Below, one piece after another: positions 1 to 10,200 of a stretch of 64,000 nt of DNA (the first letter of the stretch is position 1; the number at the start of each line of letters is the position of its first letter). The notes under the pieces are model-generated. The model had not been told where the DNA came from. It was given only the letters and a program-made list of their open reading frames with translations, and made no database searches. Source of the DNA: Actinomyces timonensis DSM 23838 (GTDB taxonomy: Bacteria; Actinomycetota; Actinomycetes; Actinomycetales; Actinomycetaceae); assembly GCF_000295095.1 (NCBI RefSeq), contig NZ_JH806634.1, positions 290,156-354,155 on the forward strand, written 5' to 3'. The translations under genes and the position numbers were made by a program.

Positions 1-849
1 ATCCCCGAAGTCCACCAGTGAGGGCTTGTGGTTGACCCGCTGCTCGGGCGGCGGGACGGCCATGTAGTCGCCATAGCCGCGGGTGAGCACCGCGTCATAG
101 GCGTGGGGCATCCGGATCGTCATGTCCTCGAAGGGCAGGGCGAGCGTGGGCAGCAGCTCATCGCGGCGGATGGACCAGCGCTTGGGCTCCTGGGTGGAGA
201 AGTCTCCCAGCCACTCCGAGTCCTCGCCCTCGTGGGAGCGCGCGGCGCGGTCCCAGCGCTTGTACAGGGCCCGCGGGGAGACCCGGGCGGCCCGCAGCCC
301 CCAGTGGACGGCGTGCAGGACGAGCCCGGCCGCCTGCCTCGCCGGCGCGGGCAGCGGAACCTCGGCGGTGGGCGTCCCGCGCAGGTACATGAGCCGCCCC
401 CACACCCAGGTCCGCCGCGCCATCCGCTTGAAGGCGCGCTCGTCGTCGGGCAGGACATCGAGGGGGAAGATATCGACGCCGATGGGCACCCGGTAGGCGC
501 GGTTGCGGGCGATCTCCGGGACGAAGGCGGTCCCGGCAAGGCCCAGCACGGCGAAGGTCTTGGGGTAATCCGGGGAGTTCTTAGAGCTGAGCACCACGAA
601 ATCGGGGTCGATGACGCGGTCGGCCTCGGCCAGCAGGCGCTCGTAGTCCGGGCGCGGCATGACGACGTCGACGTCATCGTCCCAGGGGATGAAGCCCTGG
701 TGGCGAGCGGCGCCGATCGCGGTGCCCCCGTAGGCCGCGTACTCCAGGCCGAGCTCGACGCAGACGCGGTCGAGCTCGGCCAGGGCGTGCGCGGTGGCCC
801 TCTGGACGCGCTTGAGGAGGGCGGGGTCGTCGTAGCCGGTGGTGCTCAT
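1..849 (-). CDS. licD: LicD-family phosphocholine transferase (3' end beyond window)
   Basis: Transfers phosphocholine from CDP-choline to cell-surface glycans in characterised LicD systems. The frame is open from the ATG at 849 to the window edge (283 codons), so the C-terminus is missing. The family core is clear near the N-terminus: GGTAIGAARHQGFIPWDDDVDV-like sequence, with GGTAIGA at residues 41-47 and the acidic PWDDDVDV metal/nucleotide motif at 55-62, then DIFPLD about 50 residues later. It lies 17 bp downstream of licB on the same strand and is the last visible gene of the lic operon. Family identification comes directly from the motif. The acceptor (teichoic-acid-like polymer, glycan or protein) cannot be told from sequence. 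Confidence 0.88.
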   Translation of the reverse strand, partial: MSTTGYDDPALLKRVQRATAHALAELDRVCVELGLEYAAYGGTAIGAARHQGFIPWDDDVDVVMPRPDYERLLAEADRVIDPDFVVLSSKNSPDYPKTFAVLGLAGTAFVPEIARNRAYRVPIGVDIFPLDVLPDDERAFKRMARRTWVWGRLMYLRGTPTAEVPLPAPARQAAGLVLHAVHWGLRAARVSPRALYKRWDRAARSHEGEDSEWLGDFSTQEPKRWSIRRDELLPTLALPFEDMTIRMPHAYDAVLTRGYGDYMAVPPPEQRVNHKPSLVDFGD

Positions 850-866
850 GCGCCCATCCTGCCCTC

Positions 867-1868
867 TCAGGGCAGTGGTTCGGTACTCACGGTCGCGGCC
901 CCGGCCGGGGCCGTCTGTGCCGGGCTGGCCGGCGCGCTGGCGGGCCGGCGGGTCAGCCGCAGGTCGGACCACTCGGCGGTGGCCGCCAGGACCGTCCCCA
1001 CGAGGATGACGACGCAGCACACGACCTGCAAAGGCGTGGGGATGGTCCCCTGCAGGACGAGGGCGAAGATGACCGCCCAAGCGGAGTAGGAGATGTTGAG
1101 GGCCATGCCCCTCGAGGCGCCGATCGTCCCCAGGGCCTTGTAGTAGAAGAGGTAGGAGGTGGTGCCGGCGATCGCCGCCAGGGCGATGACGCCGGTGGCG
1201 GGCGTGAGGGCGGCGCGCGCGGAGAACCCGAGGGCCCCCGCGATCGGCGCCACCACGATCAGGTAGGTCAGGCCCGAGGTCGTCTGGCGGATCTGCAGCG
1301 CGGTCTCGTTGTCCACGGAGTCGTCGCGCATCCCCCAGGTGAGGATGACGGCCTCGGAGCCCCATCCGAAGACGCAGGCCAGAGCCGCGATGATGCCGAA
1401 AATCGCGTTGCCGTCGCCGGATTCGGCCGAGGAGGACCAGCCGATGGCGATGATCGCCGTCAGTGCCACGAGGAGGGCCACGATCTGGCGCGGCCTCATG
1501 CGCTCGCCGAGGATGAGGAAGGCGAGCAGCGTGCCCAGGGCCGGGTAGAAGGTGGAGATGATCGCCGTGTAGGAGGGCCCGATGTTGTTGATGGCGATGA
1601 GGTAGCCGCTCATGCCGACCGGCCCGCCCAGCAGGGCGGCCAGCACGACTACCCTCCCGGAGCGGGTGCGCATCGCCGCGAGCGTGTGCCCCAGCCGGCC
1701 GCGCGCCCCCATGTAGACCACGAGGAACAGCGCGGAGATGACGTCGTGGATGAGCGCGCTGGCGATGGGGGCCTGCCCGGCTCCGACGAAGGGTGCCAGG
1801 GCGACGGCCATGGCCAGGATGACGGTGTCGAGGCCCCAGGTGGCCCCGCTGATGACTCCGTAACGCAT
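867..1868 (-). CDS. licB: LicB-like choline permease (DMT/EamA superfamily)
   Basis: Predicted 333-residue inner-membrane transporter with about ten hydrophobic helices and the two-EamA-repeat layout of drug/metabolite transporters. The N-terminus (YGVISGATWGLDTVIL) resembles the WGLDTVI segment of LicB choline permeases. A hydrophilic, Pro/Ala-rich tail follows the last helix. The start codon at 1868 lies 1 bp after the licCA stop, so translation is probably coupled. Its place between licCA and licD makes choline (or a similar amino alcohol) the likely substrate. By sequence alone it would be called only an EamA transporter; the choline assignment rests on context and the N-terminal motif. 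Confidence 0.8.
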   Translation of the reverse strand: MRYGVISGATWGLDTVILAMAVALAPFVGAGQAPIASALIHDVISALFLVVYMGARGRLGHTLAAMRTRSGRVVVLAALLGGPVGMSGYLIAINNIGPSYTAIISTFYPALGTLLAFLILGERMRPRQIVALLVALTAIIAIGWSSSAESGDGNAIFGIIAALACVFGWGSEAVILTWGMRDDSVDNETALQIRQTTSGLTYLIVVAPIAGALGFSARAALTPATGVIALAAIAGTTSYLFYYKALGTIGASRGMALNISYSAWAVIFALVLQGTIPTPLQVVCCVVILVGTVLAATAEWSDLRLTRRPASAPASPAQTAPAGAATVSTEPLP

Positions 1869-1869
1869 A

Positions 1870-3696
1870 TCAGGCGCTCCTCCTCGTGCTCAGGGCCGCC
1901 GGGGCGCTCATGAGGTCCTCGCCGGACTCGTAGGAGGCCAGGAGCGCGTCGACGTAGTCGACGGCGTGGCGGTAGTAGATGAGGAACCACTCGCCGACGT
2001 CGTCGCCCTCGGCCTCCTTGACCAGGGACCACACGTACCAGCACCAACCGGCGAAGGTGACGTAGGACCAGAAGTGGCGCCGCTCGACGGGGGTGGGCGT
2101 GCGGCCGAAGTAGTAGCCCAGGGCGTCCTCGGCGCGCTCGGCGCCCAGCTGCGCGCAGACCACCATCGTGCCGAAGTCCGCGGCGACGTCGGACATGCCG
2201 GCGTACTCCCAGTCGATGAGGGAGAGCTCCCCGGAGGCGTCCACGAGGAAGTTCAGCGGGAAGAAGTCGTTGTGGCTGGGGGCCAGCCCGAAGCCATCGG
2301 CATCGGCGAACTCCTTGAGGCGCAGCACCTTGGCGCGCAGCTCGTCGTAGCCCGGGATATCGATGGGGCCCCTGGCCGCCAGGAGGGACTCGTAGCGCAG
2401 CCCTTCGGCCACGAAGTCGAAGCTGCGCGTGAGCTGGCTGCCCGAATCGTGCAGGGCGCGGTCCATGCGCATGGCCTGCTCCAGCTCGGTGGGAATGGAG
2501 ACGTCGAGGTTGCGGCAGTCGGGGATGTAGCGCGAGATCTTCCAGCCCTGCTCCGGGTCCCCTGCCAGGAAGGTGGAGTCCAGGCCGAGATCCCCGGCCA
2601 GGCGGAGGGCCTCGATCTCCGCGCGGCGGTCGATGAGCTTGTTCGTGCCAGCGCCGGGGTGGCGGTAGACGTACTCGTCGTCGCCCACCGAGAAGTGGCA
2701 GGACAGGTTCGTGATGCCCTGCTTGAGGGGGTAGAAGGCGCCGATCTTGCCGCGCTCGCAGCCGAGCGTCGCCGAGATGTTCTCGAAGACCTCCGAGTCG
2801 AGGTTCTCCATGAAGGCGGGGTCGAAGGAGCGCAGCTCGTCGATGGAGTCGAACTCGTGGATGACGCCGTCGGGGTACTTCCGGATCACCATGTCGAGGT
2901 TCTTGATGTGATCGAGGTAGATGTCCTCCCACAGTTTGGGGGCGGTCTCGGGCAGGTCGTAGACGGACTCCAGGATCGCCCGGAAGGCGGTGGAGAAGGC
3001 ACGGTCGAAGTAGACGTGGCCGAGCATCGTCCAGGCGTCCGCCCCTCCGACAGTCGCCCCGGTGATCCGCCCGCCCGCGCCGGTGGTCAGGCACCACTCG
3101 TCCGTGGGGCCGTCCACGTAGGTGGCCGAGTAGTAGGCCTGGTAGACGTGCGACTCGAAGGGGTTGGCCGTGAAGTAGTCGTCCGAGGAGCAGATGTAGG
3201 TGTTGGCCAGCTCCTCCTTGACCACCCACAGGGAGCCATTGTTGTTGCGGGTCGCGTACTCCTTGTTGACGACGATCCGCACCCCGTAGCGCTCGGCCAG
3301 GGAGAAGAAGTACTCCTTCTTGTAGCCGACGACGATCGTGATGTCGGTGATCCCGGCCTCCTGGAGCTGGCGGATCTGCCGCTCGACGAGGACCTCGCCG
3401 CGCACCCTGAGGATGCCCTTGGGGCGCTCGTAGGAGATCGGGGCGAAGCGGCTGGACAGTCCCGCCGCCAGGATGATCGCGTTGTCGACCCGGTAGGGCT
3501 CGAGGGCCGCCCGCCCGGCCTCCGTCAGGGCGCGCTCGGCGATGTAGCCAGCGGCCTCGCACTCGCGCACGGCCGCGTTGACACTGCCCAGGGACATTCC
3601 CGTGGACTCTTGGATCTGTCTCTGGGTCAGGGCCGCATCCGCGCGCAGGAGCGCGGTGAGGACATCGAACTGTGGCTGGGTGAGCGCGCCGGGCAT
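1870..3696 (-). CDS. licCA: Fused winged-helix / CTP:phosphocholine cytidylyltransferase (LicC) / choline kinase (LicA)
   Basis: A 608-residue fusion with three parts. Residues ~1-68 form a MarR-like winged helix (QRQIQESTGMSLGSVNAAVR). Residues ~70-300 are a nucleotidyltransferase with the AAGLSSRF nucleotide loop and ERPKG, as in LicC. Residues ~310-590 are an aminoglycoside-phosphotransferase-fold choline kinase with the catalytic HNDFFPLN (~474) and LIDWEYAG (~494) motifs. One chain would phosphorylate choline and then activate it to CDP-choline for LicD. The start at 3696 is preceded by a strong AGGAGG. It heads the lic operon. The winged helix may be regulatory, possibly autoregulatory, but this is inference. 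Confidence 0.9.
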   Translation of the reverse strand: MPGALTQPQFDVLTALLRADAALTQRQIQESTGMSLGSVNAAVRECEAAGYIAERALTEAGRAALEPYRVDNAIILAAGLSSRFAPISYERPKGILRVRGEVLVERQIRQLQEAGITDITIVVGYKKEYFFSLAERYGVRIVVNKEYATRNNNGSLWVVKEELANTYICSSDDYFTANPFESHVYQAYYSATYVDGPTDEWCLTTGAGGRITGATVGGADAWTMLGHVYFDRAFSTAFRAILESVYDLPETAPKLWEDIYLDHIKNLDMVIRKYPDGVIHEFDSIDELRSFDPAFMENLDSEVFENISATLGCERGKIGAFYPLKQGITNLSCHFSVGDDEYVYRHPGAGTNKLIDRRAEIEALRLAGDLGLDSTFLAGDPEQGWKISRYIPDCRNLDVSIPTELEQAMRMDRALHDSGSQLTRSFDFVAEGLRYESLLAARGPIDIPGYDELRAKVLRLKEFADADGFGLAPSHNDFFPLNFLVDASGELSLIDWEYAGMSDVAADFGTMVVCAQLGAERAEDALGYYFGRTPTPVERRHFWSYVTFAGWCWYVWSLVKEAEGDDVGEWFLIYYRHAVDYVDALLASYESGEDLMSAPAALSTRRSA

Positions 3697-3737
3697 GGCG
3701 GCCTCCTGTTCGGGATCGAGCGGGACGTTCTCGCGTT

Positions 3738-3751
3738 CGAGATTAGTCTCG
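3738..3751. promoter_or_regulatory. Short palindrome upstream of licCA
   Basis: CGAGA-TTAG-TCTCG is a perfect 5-bp inverted repeat, 42 bp upstream of the licCA start and inside its only upstream intergenic space (3697-3804). A weak -10-like TAATCT overlaps it on the minus strand. It may be an operator, conceivably for the winged-helix domain of LicCA, but it is short enough to occur by chance. Confidence 0.3.
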
Positions 3752-3804
3752 TTTGGTCGGAATATGAACAGGGGGCCGTGTTGCCTTCGTCTCGTCGGCA
3801 GTCC

Positions 3805-4677
3805 TCAGCGGCGCTCGCGGGCCAGGAGGTCGAGGAGGTACTGGCCGTAGCCGGACTTGACGAGCGGCTCGGCGCGCTGGCGCAGGCCGTCGTCGTCGAT
3901 GAAGCCCATGCGCCAGGCGATCTCCTCGGGGCAGCCGATGTTGAGGCCCTGGCGGTGCTGGATCGTGCGGATGAAGGCGGTGGCGTCCGCGAGGGAGTCG
4001 AAGGTGCCGGTGTCCAGCCAGGCGGTGCCGCGGGGGAGGACCTCCACGGTCAGGCGCCCGGCCTCCAGGTAGGCGCGGTTGACGTCAGTGATCTCGTACT
4101 CGCCGCGGGCCGAGGGTTTGAGGTCGCGGGCGATCGCCACGACGTCGTTGTCGTAGAAGTACAGGCCCGGCACCGCGTAGTCGGACTTGGGGTGGGCGGG
4201 CTTCTCCTCGATGGAGACGGCCTTGAAGCCCTCGTCGAACTCGACGACGCCGTAGGCGGTGGGGTCGGCCACCTGGTAGGCGTAGACGACGCCGCCGTCG
4301 GGGCTCGTGTGGCGGCGCAGCTGGGTGCCCATGCCGGGGCCGTAGAAGATGTTGTCGCCCAGGACGAGGGCGGCGCTCTCGGATCCGATGAAGTCCGCGC
4401 CGAGCACGAAGGCCTGCGCCAGGCCGTTGGGGACCTCCTGGACCGCGTAGGACAGGTTGACGCCGAGCTGCGAGCCGTCGCCGAGCAGTCGGTGGAAGCT
4501 GGGGGCGTCGTGCGGGGTGGTGATGACCAGGACGTCCTGGATGCCCGCCAGCATGAGGGTGGACAGCGGGTAATAGATCATCGGCTTGTCGTAGACCGGC
4601 ACCAGCTGCTTGGAGGTGCCCAGGGTGATCGGGTTGAGTCGTGTGCCGGATCCGCCGGCCAGGATGATGCCTCGCAT
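3805..4677 (-). CDS. rmlA: Glucose-1-phosphate thymidylyltransferase RmlA
   Basis: Catalyses dTTP plus glucose-1-phosphate to dTDP-glucose, the first step of dTDP-L-rhamnose synthesis. The 290-residue length fits the short RmlA class. The N-terminal [13 protein letters not shown] nucleotide loop, [29 protein letters not shown] and [20 protein letters not shown] segments are all present and intact. The ATG at 4677 sits immediately before the GIILAGG motif, so the start is secure. rmlBCD are not in the window. It is divergent from manA across 69 bp, with a CACACT -10-like hexamer 7 bp before its start. Confidence 0.95.
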   Translation of the reverse strand: MRGIILAGGSGTRLNPITLGTSKQLVPVYDKPMIYYPLSTLMLAGIQDVLVITTPHDAPSFHRLLGDGSQLGVNLSYAVQEVPNGLAQAFVLGADFIGSESAALVLGDNIFYGPGMGTQLRRHTSPDGGVVYAYQVADPTAYGVVEFDEGFKAVSIEEKPAHPKSDYAVPGLYFYDNDVVAIARDLKPSARGEYEITDVNRAYLEAGRLTVEVLPRGTAWLDTGTFDSLADATAFIRTIQHRQGLNIGCPEEIAWRMGFIDDDGLRQRAEPLVKSGYGQYLLDLLARERR

Positions 4678-4734
4678 AGGGCCCAGTGTGTACCATCCCG
4701 CATCCTCATGCATGAAAACCGCCGGTGCGGCCGC

Positions 4735-4740
4735 TACGGT
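4735..4740 (+). promoter_or_regulatory. Putative leaderless -10 element of manA
   Basis: TACGGT lies exactly 6 bp before the manA ATG and there is no Shine-Dalgarno sequence. The arrangement matches the TANNNT-N6-start pattern seen at many genes in this window. No convincing -35 is visible. Confidence 0.45.
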
Positions 4741-4746
4741 GTGCCC

Positions 4747-5940
4747 ATGGAGAGACTCCACGGCTTCCGGCAGAGGTACGACTGGGGGCACTGCTCCGCG
4801 ATCCCCGAGCTGTTGGGCGAGAGTCCCGACGGGGAGCCCTGGGCCGAGCAGTGGCTCGGCGCCCATCCCCTCGGCCCCACCGCCGTCGGCGATGGGGGCG
4901 CCACTCTGGCCGAGCGCATCGCCGCTGAGCCCGCCCGGCTCCTCGGCGAGGACGTCATGCTGTGCTTCGGGCCCCAGCTGCCCTTCCTCCTCAAGATCAT
5001 CGCCCCCGCGCGGGCCCTGTCCCTCCAGGTCCACCCCTCCATCGGGCAGGCCGTCGAGGGCTACGAGGCCGAGGAGCGGGCCGGGATCGACCTGGCCAGC
5101 CCCGTGCGCAACTACAAGGACCGCAATCACAAGCCCGAGATGGTTCTGGCCCTGACCGACTTCGAGGCGGTCGCGGGCTTCCGGGCGCCCCGCCGCGTGG
5201 CCGAGGTCCTCGCCGGGCTCTCCTCGCCATTGGCGCGCCGCATGCGCCGGACCCTGCGCCTGGCCCCCGGCCGCTTCGGCATCCGCCAGGTCTTCACCGA
5301 CATCGTCTCCGTGGACAGCCGCCCCAGCGGCGAGGAGATCGACGAGCTCGTCGACGAGCTCGCGGCCCGCCTCGCCTCTGGGGCCTCTCCGTCGCGGCGT
5401 GCCGACGCCAACGCGGTGGAGATGGCGCGCGCCTTCCCGGGCGACCCCGGGATCGCCGCCGCCCTCCTGCTCAACCCGGTGACCCTGCGCGCGGGGGAGG
5501 CCCTCTTCGTCCCCGCGGGCTCCGTCCACGCCTACATCGGCGGGCTCGGCGTCGAGATCATGGCCTCCTCCGACAATGTCCTGCGGGCTGGGCTCACCCC
5601 CAAGCACATCGACATCCCGGAGATGCTCGCCTGCGTCGACTATGTGGCCGCGCCTCCGGTGCGCCCCGCCCCCGAGTACCTCTCGCGGGCCACCCGCGCC
5701 TACTACGCGCCCGTCGATGACTTCGAGCTGCTCGTCACCGACGTGTCGCGGGCCGATGGCGCCGTGGGCGTGCCCGGGCGCGGCCCCCGCATCCTGCTCG
5801 CCATCGACGGCGAGGTCGAGGTCTCGACGACGGCTGGGCGCGAGCGCCTTGGGCGCGGACAGGCCCTGTTCGTCGGCGCGGACGAGCGCGCGCTCACCGT
5901 CGAGGGGAGCGGGAGCGTCGTCCAGGCGGACGTGCCCTGA
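4747..5940 (+). CDS. manA: Mannose-6-phosphate isomerase, class I
   Basis: Interconverts fructose-6-phosphate and mannose-6-phosphate, feeding GDP-mannose and mannosylated envelope glycans. The protein has 397 residues. The type I PMI zinc site is visible: LSLQVHPS (Gln/His ligands), the downstream DRNHKPEM segment (Glu ligand) and [15 protein letters not shown] (His ligand). The ATG at 4747 is chosen because it directly precedes the conserved [13 protein letters not shown] start; a GTG at 4741 is possible. Its position near whiB and DUF3499 matches the usual actinobacterial arrangement, where manB often adjoins, although manB is not present here. Confidence 0.95.
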   Translation: MERLHGFRQRYDWGHCSAIPELLGESPDGEPWAEQWLGAHPLGPTAVGDGGATLAERIAAEPARLLGEDVMLCFGPQLPFLLKIIAPARALSLQVHPSIGQAVEGYEAEERAGIDLASPVRNYKDRNHKPEMVLALTDFEAVAGFRAPRRVAEVLAGLSSPLARRMRRTLRLAPGRFGIRQVFTDIVSVDSRPSGEEIDELVDELAARLASGASPSRRADANAVEMARAFPGDPGIAAALLLNPVTLRAGEALFVPAGSVHAYIGGLGVEIMASSDNVLRAGLTPKHIDIPEMLACVDYVAAPPVRPAPEYLSRATRAYYAPVDDFELLVTDVSRADGAVGVPGRGPRILLAIDGEVEVSTTAGRERLGRGQALFVGADERALTVEGSGSVVQADVP

Positions 5941-5960
5941 GCCCCTGACGAGCCCCGCGC

Positions 5961-6695
5961 TCAGGCGGCCCCCTCCTGGCGGGCCGCCGAGGCCGCGAGG
6001 GAATCGTCCGCGCCCGGCGCGAGGAGCACGGCGGCGCGCCCATCGCGCCAAGCGGCCAGGATCGCGCGCATGGCGGCCGGCGTCGTCGCCTGGCGGACGA
6101 GGACCGCGCCGGGAGCCCCGGCGGGGGCGCCCGCCGAGCCCGCTCCGCCCGGCAGGGAGGCGAGCAGCGCGTCGCGGTCGAGGGAGCGCTCGGCGCCGGG
6201 TGAGTCCGCGGCCTCGATGAGCGCGGGGACACCGGGGGCCGCTGGGAGCGCGGGGAAGGAATCGGGGTGCGCCATGAGATCGGCCACGCCGTCGCTCACC
6301 AGTGGGGGAAGCTCGTCCGGCCAGCGCAGGGCGAGCGAGGCCCGGGCCACGAGCGCCTGGACGGCGGCGTCGGGGCGGAGCTGGTCCTGGCTGAAGGCGA
6401 CGCTGACGGCGGGCTCGATCTCGATGTCGGCCCCCGGGGCGCCGCCGTCGAGAATGCCGCCGCCGGCCTGCCAGGCGCCGAGCCACCAGGCCACCGATCG
6501 CCAGTGGGGTGTCAGCGCGCAGTGGACGAGGGGCGCGGGGCCCGCCTCGGCGTCGAGGAAGGCCGCGGTCTTCGACGCCCACATCGCCAGCACGCGCCCC
6601 GTCAGCTCGATGCGCTCGCCGGGCGCGTACCAGATCAGCCAGGGGCGGTCGCCGTCGGCGGCGGTCGGGAGGAGCGGGGAGAGGGAATCGTTCAT
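5961..6695 (-). CDS. TIGR03089 family protein
   Basis: A 244-residue actinobacterial protein of unknown function, usually one copy per genome and found near whiB/manA genes. The sequence ([21 protein letters not shown], then [12 protein letters not shown]) resembles the opening of AMP-binding acyl-activating enzymes but lacks their catalytic C-terminal half, so enzymatic activity is doubtful. ATG 6695 is chosen; a TTG at 6707 would add four residues. It is convergent with manA, 20 bp away. Confidence 0.75.
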   Translation of the reverse strand: MNDSLSPLLPTAADGDRPWLIWYAPGERIELTGRVLAMWASKTAAFLDAEAGPAPLVHCALTPHWRSVAWWLGAWQAGGGILDGGAPGADIEIEPAVSVAFSQDQLRPDAAVQALVARASLALRWPDELPPLVSDGVADLMAHPDSFPALPAAPGVPALIEAADSPGAERSLDRDALLASLPGGAGSAGAPAGAPGAVLVRQATTPAAMRAILAAWRDGRAAVLLAPGADDSLAASAARQEGAA

Positions 6696-6906
6696 AGTTA
6701 GATTCAATCAGAGTCGGGCCGCTTCGGAGGATCCCCCAAGGGGTGTGAGAGACGAGATTTCCGCAGAACAGCGGGTGATCTGCGGGCCTGAGCGCAGCGT
6801 CTCAACTCGGTCTCAGCAGATCATGTGGCCTTTCTTGGCTTGATCCCTGGTCTTACAGGCGTGTAGTTTGGTTTCACCACTTGAACCTCTCCGAAGGGAA
6901 GCCATC

Positions 6907-7221
6907 GTGTGGAACATCCTCGGCGACGGGCCTCTGGCGCTGTCCGATGATGCTGACGACGCAGCGATCATCCTTCTCTTCGGGGGTGGGGACGAGTCTG
7001 GCCCGCTGCCGTGGCAGGAGCGCGCCCTGTGCGCCCAGACCGATCCCGAGGCCTTCTTCCCGGAGAAGGGTGGTTCCACCCGCGAGGCCAAGCGCGTGTG
7101 CGCCAGCTGCGAGGTCCGCGAGGAGTGCCTCGAGTACGCCCTGGCCAATGACGAGCGCTTCGGCATCTGGGGTGGCCTGTCGGAGCGGGAGCGCCGCAAG
7201 CTCAAGCGCCGGGCCGTATGA
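6907..7221 (+). CDS. whiB: WhiB-family iron-sulfur transcriptional regulator (WhiB2/WhmD-like)
   Basis: A 104-residue Wbl protein. It has the four cluster cysteines (ALC, then CASC and a fifth-spaced C in CEVREEC), the GIWGG turn and a basic C-terminal RERRKLKRR tail that contacts DNA and the sigma factor. Its neighbours (glycosyltransferase, DUF5719, DUF3499) match the whiB2/whmD locus, linked to cell division and septation in mycobacteria. The GTG at 6907 is preferred because GAAGGGAAG lies about 8 bp upstream; a TTG at 6868 would add an unsupported N-terminus. The stop overlaps the next start by 4 bp (ATGA), indicating an operon. Confidence 0.92.
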   Translation: MWNILGDGPLALSDDADDAAIILLFGGGDESGPLPWQERALCAQTDPEAFFPEKGGSTREAKRVCASCEVREECLEYALANDERFGIWGGLSERERRKLKRRAV

Positions 7222-10200
7222 CCTCGCCCGCCCCCGCAGCCCCCTCCGGCGCCGAGAGCGCACTCGGCGCGGGTGCTGGTCGCGCGCAGGATGAGACCCT
7301 CGCCGTCGTTGTGACCGCGGGGGTCACTGCCTTCCTGCCCCGCGCCCTTGCCGCGCTCGCGGCGCAGAGCGCCCTCCCTGCCGCCGTTCTCATCGTCGAC
7401 GTCGCCTCGCGCGCCAACGGCCTGGGGGACGGCACCCCTGTCGAGGAGGCCGTGGAGGCCTCTGGCCTCGACCTCGTCACCGCCGTGCGCATCCTGCGGG
7501 CGCCCGCCGCTCCCACCCTCGGCGGCGCCGTTGCCCGGGGCCTCGCACTCGCCCAGGAGCGGGCCGCCGCCCGGCCCCGCCCGGAGACCAGTGAGGAGGA
7601 CGAGGGCCGCCCGCTCCTCAGCCTCGACCTCGACCCCTCCGACGCCCAGTGGTTCTGGCTCCTCCACGACGACTCCGCTCCTGAGCCCGGCTGCCTGGCC
7701 GAGCTCCTCCAGGCCGTCACCACGGCCCGCTCGATCGCCCTGGCCGGTCCCAAGCAGGTGGACTGGGACAATCCCGACCTCCTCCTCGAGGTCGGACTGC
7801 GGGCCACCGGCTCGGCCCGCCGCGCCAACGACATCGTCTCCGGCGAGATCGACCAGGGGCAGCACGACGACCGCAGCGACGTGCTCGCCGTCGGCACCGC
7901 GGGCGCGCTCATCTCCCGCCAGGCCTGGGAGGAGGTCGGCGGCACCTCCTCCGATATGCCCATGCTCGCCGAGGGCCTCGAGCTCTCCCACGCCCTGCGC
8001 CTTGCCGGGCACAGGGTCGTCGTCGTCCCCAACGCGGTCATCCGCCACCGCCGCGCCACCTACCTCGGCCTGCGCGGCGCCAAGGGGGCTGCCCCTGTCC
8101 CCGCCAGTGCCGACGTGTCTGGTGGCGCGGGCGCCCCGGAGGAGAGCGCCCCGGGAGAGGGCGCCGACGCTCCCGATGCCGCCGGGGCCCCGAGCCCCGC
8201 GGCCACGGAGGACCTGGCGGATCTCGACCGCTCCTTCCGTGCCCGCCGCACGGCCCAGCTCGCCGCCTGGGCCACGATCTCCACCAGGCCCCTGACGCCC
8301 CTTCTCGCCTGGATCATTCTCCTCGCCCTCGGGCGGGCGGCCTGGCGCCTGCTCACCAAGGACCCGGGCCTGGCGAGCGACGAGCTGGCCGCCGCCCTCA
8401 CCGTCGCCTCCCGGCCCGCCCGCATCCGCCGCGGCAGGCGGCGCCTGGCCTCCTTCACCGCCGTTCCGCGCAGCGTGCTCGCCCAGCTCTACCTCGACCC
8501 CGCTGAGATCCGCGCGGCCAGGAGGGACCGGGACCGCCAGGAGCGCCAGCGCATCGCCCGCGCCGCCGCGCCCAGCGAACTGGAACTGCGCGAGCTCGCG
8601 GCACTGGCCACCCGCCGTCGTCGGACCCTGGGCATCGTCCTCGTCCTGTCCGCCGTCTGCGGCCTGGCGGCCCTGAGCGACGTGCTCACCGCCCGCTCCG
8701 TCATGGGCGGGGCGCTCGCCTCACTCGGGGAGGGCTGGCGGGCGCTGTGGGACTCGGCGTGGAGCACCTGGGCCGACTCGGCCGACGGCTATCCCACCGC
8801 GATGACGCCCTTCCTCGCCGTGCTCTCGCTGCCGATGGCGCTGGCGGGCGCAGTGGGGATCAGCGGGGACGTTCTCGTCCACCTCCTCCTGCTCGTCTCG
8901 CTGCCGCTGGCCGCCGCCGGCGCCTGGTTCGCCGCGGGCACGGTCACCCGCCGCATCGCCCTGCGCGCCTGGGCCGCCCTCACCTGGGCCGCCGCGCCCA
9001 GCCTGCTCCTCGCCGTCGGGCAGGGGCGCCTGGCCTCGCTGATCGTCCACCTCCTCCTGCCCTGGGCGCTCGTGGCGCTCGCGCGCGCCGTCGGCGCCGA
9101 CCGCCGTGATCGCGTGCTCTCCGGCCTTGTGGGCGCCCACCTCATCTCCGACGACGAGCTCGCCCAGGCCGAGGGGATCAGCACCGCCCGTATCGAGGAG
9201 CTGGGGGAGCTCGGCGAGCATGGAGAATCCGGTGAGCCCGGAGAGCCCGACGAGTTCGAGGCCTCCGACGCTTCCCGCCCGCGGACGGATGACTCCCGCG
9301 CGGAGGCGCCCGCCGACGCTGTCGACGGCGAGCGAGAGCCCGCTGAGGGCGCGGACGGCGCCGAGGACGCCGAGAGCGCTGGTGCAGACGAGACCGTGCC
9401 GGAGGAGGGCGGCGCCGATGGCGCCGGCGACGAGCCCTCCGTCGACGCCCCGCCGAGGCAGCCCCTGTCCGAGCGGCTCGCCGCCAGGATCCGGCGGGCC
9501 GCCGCCGCGGCACGGGCCACGGCCGCCGTCGAGCACTACGGCCCCGGCTCGCCGACGGCCGCCGCCGTTGCCGGCCTGCTCCTGGCCGCCATCACTGCCG
9601 CCGTGCCCGCGACAGCGGCCGTCATCGTCCCGGCGCTCCTCCTGCTCATCGCCGTCAAGGCGCTCCAGCGGGCGTTCGGCCCCCGCCAGGCCTCCGGCGG
9701 CGCGCGCCGCCTCCTGCTCACCCTCATCCCCGCCGCCATCACCCCGGCGCCAGTGTGGTGGCGCGCCTGGCGCCTGCGCGAGGCGGGCGACGGCGCCTCG
9801 GCCCTCCGGCTCCTGGTCACCGATCCCGGCGCGCCCGTCGTCGCCCCGGCGCCCGGCCGTACGGACCTCCTCCTCGGCTCGCCCATCGACCTGGCCTCGC
9901 TCATCCCCGGCGCGCACGCGCTCCTGGCCGTCCGCCTCCTCCTCGCGCTCGTCCCCATCCTCGCCCTCGCAGGCCTTCTGGCCTCCGGGCGACGGGGTGG
10001 GAAGGCCCGCGCGGGCGTCCTCGTGGCGCTCGGCGCCCTCGCCCTCGCCGTCGTCACCACCGGGACCATCGTCGGCACCGGCCTCGCGCCCAGCGGCGCC
10101 CGCATGACCGTGGCCGGCTGGCCCGGCGCCGCGCAGAGCCTCGCCCTGGCCGGGATGCTCGCCGCGGGCCTCGCCGGAGCCGATGCCGCTCGCGCCGCGC

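Noticed and set aside
28-1089. Long plus-strand frame across licD and licB
   Set aside because: Antisense of two clear genes; Gly/Arg/His-rich composition without any domain.
1966-4746. Plus-strand frame of over 900 codons running into manA
   Set aside because: Only the last ~397 codons (manA) show similarity; the rest is antisense to licCA and rmlA and reflects GC-rich stop depletion.
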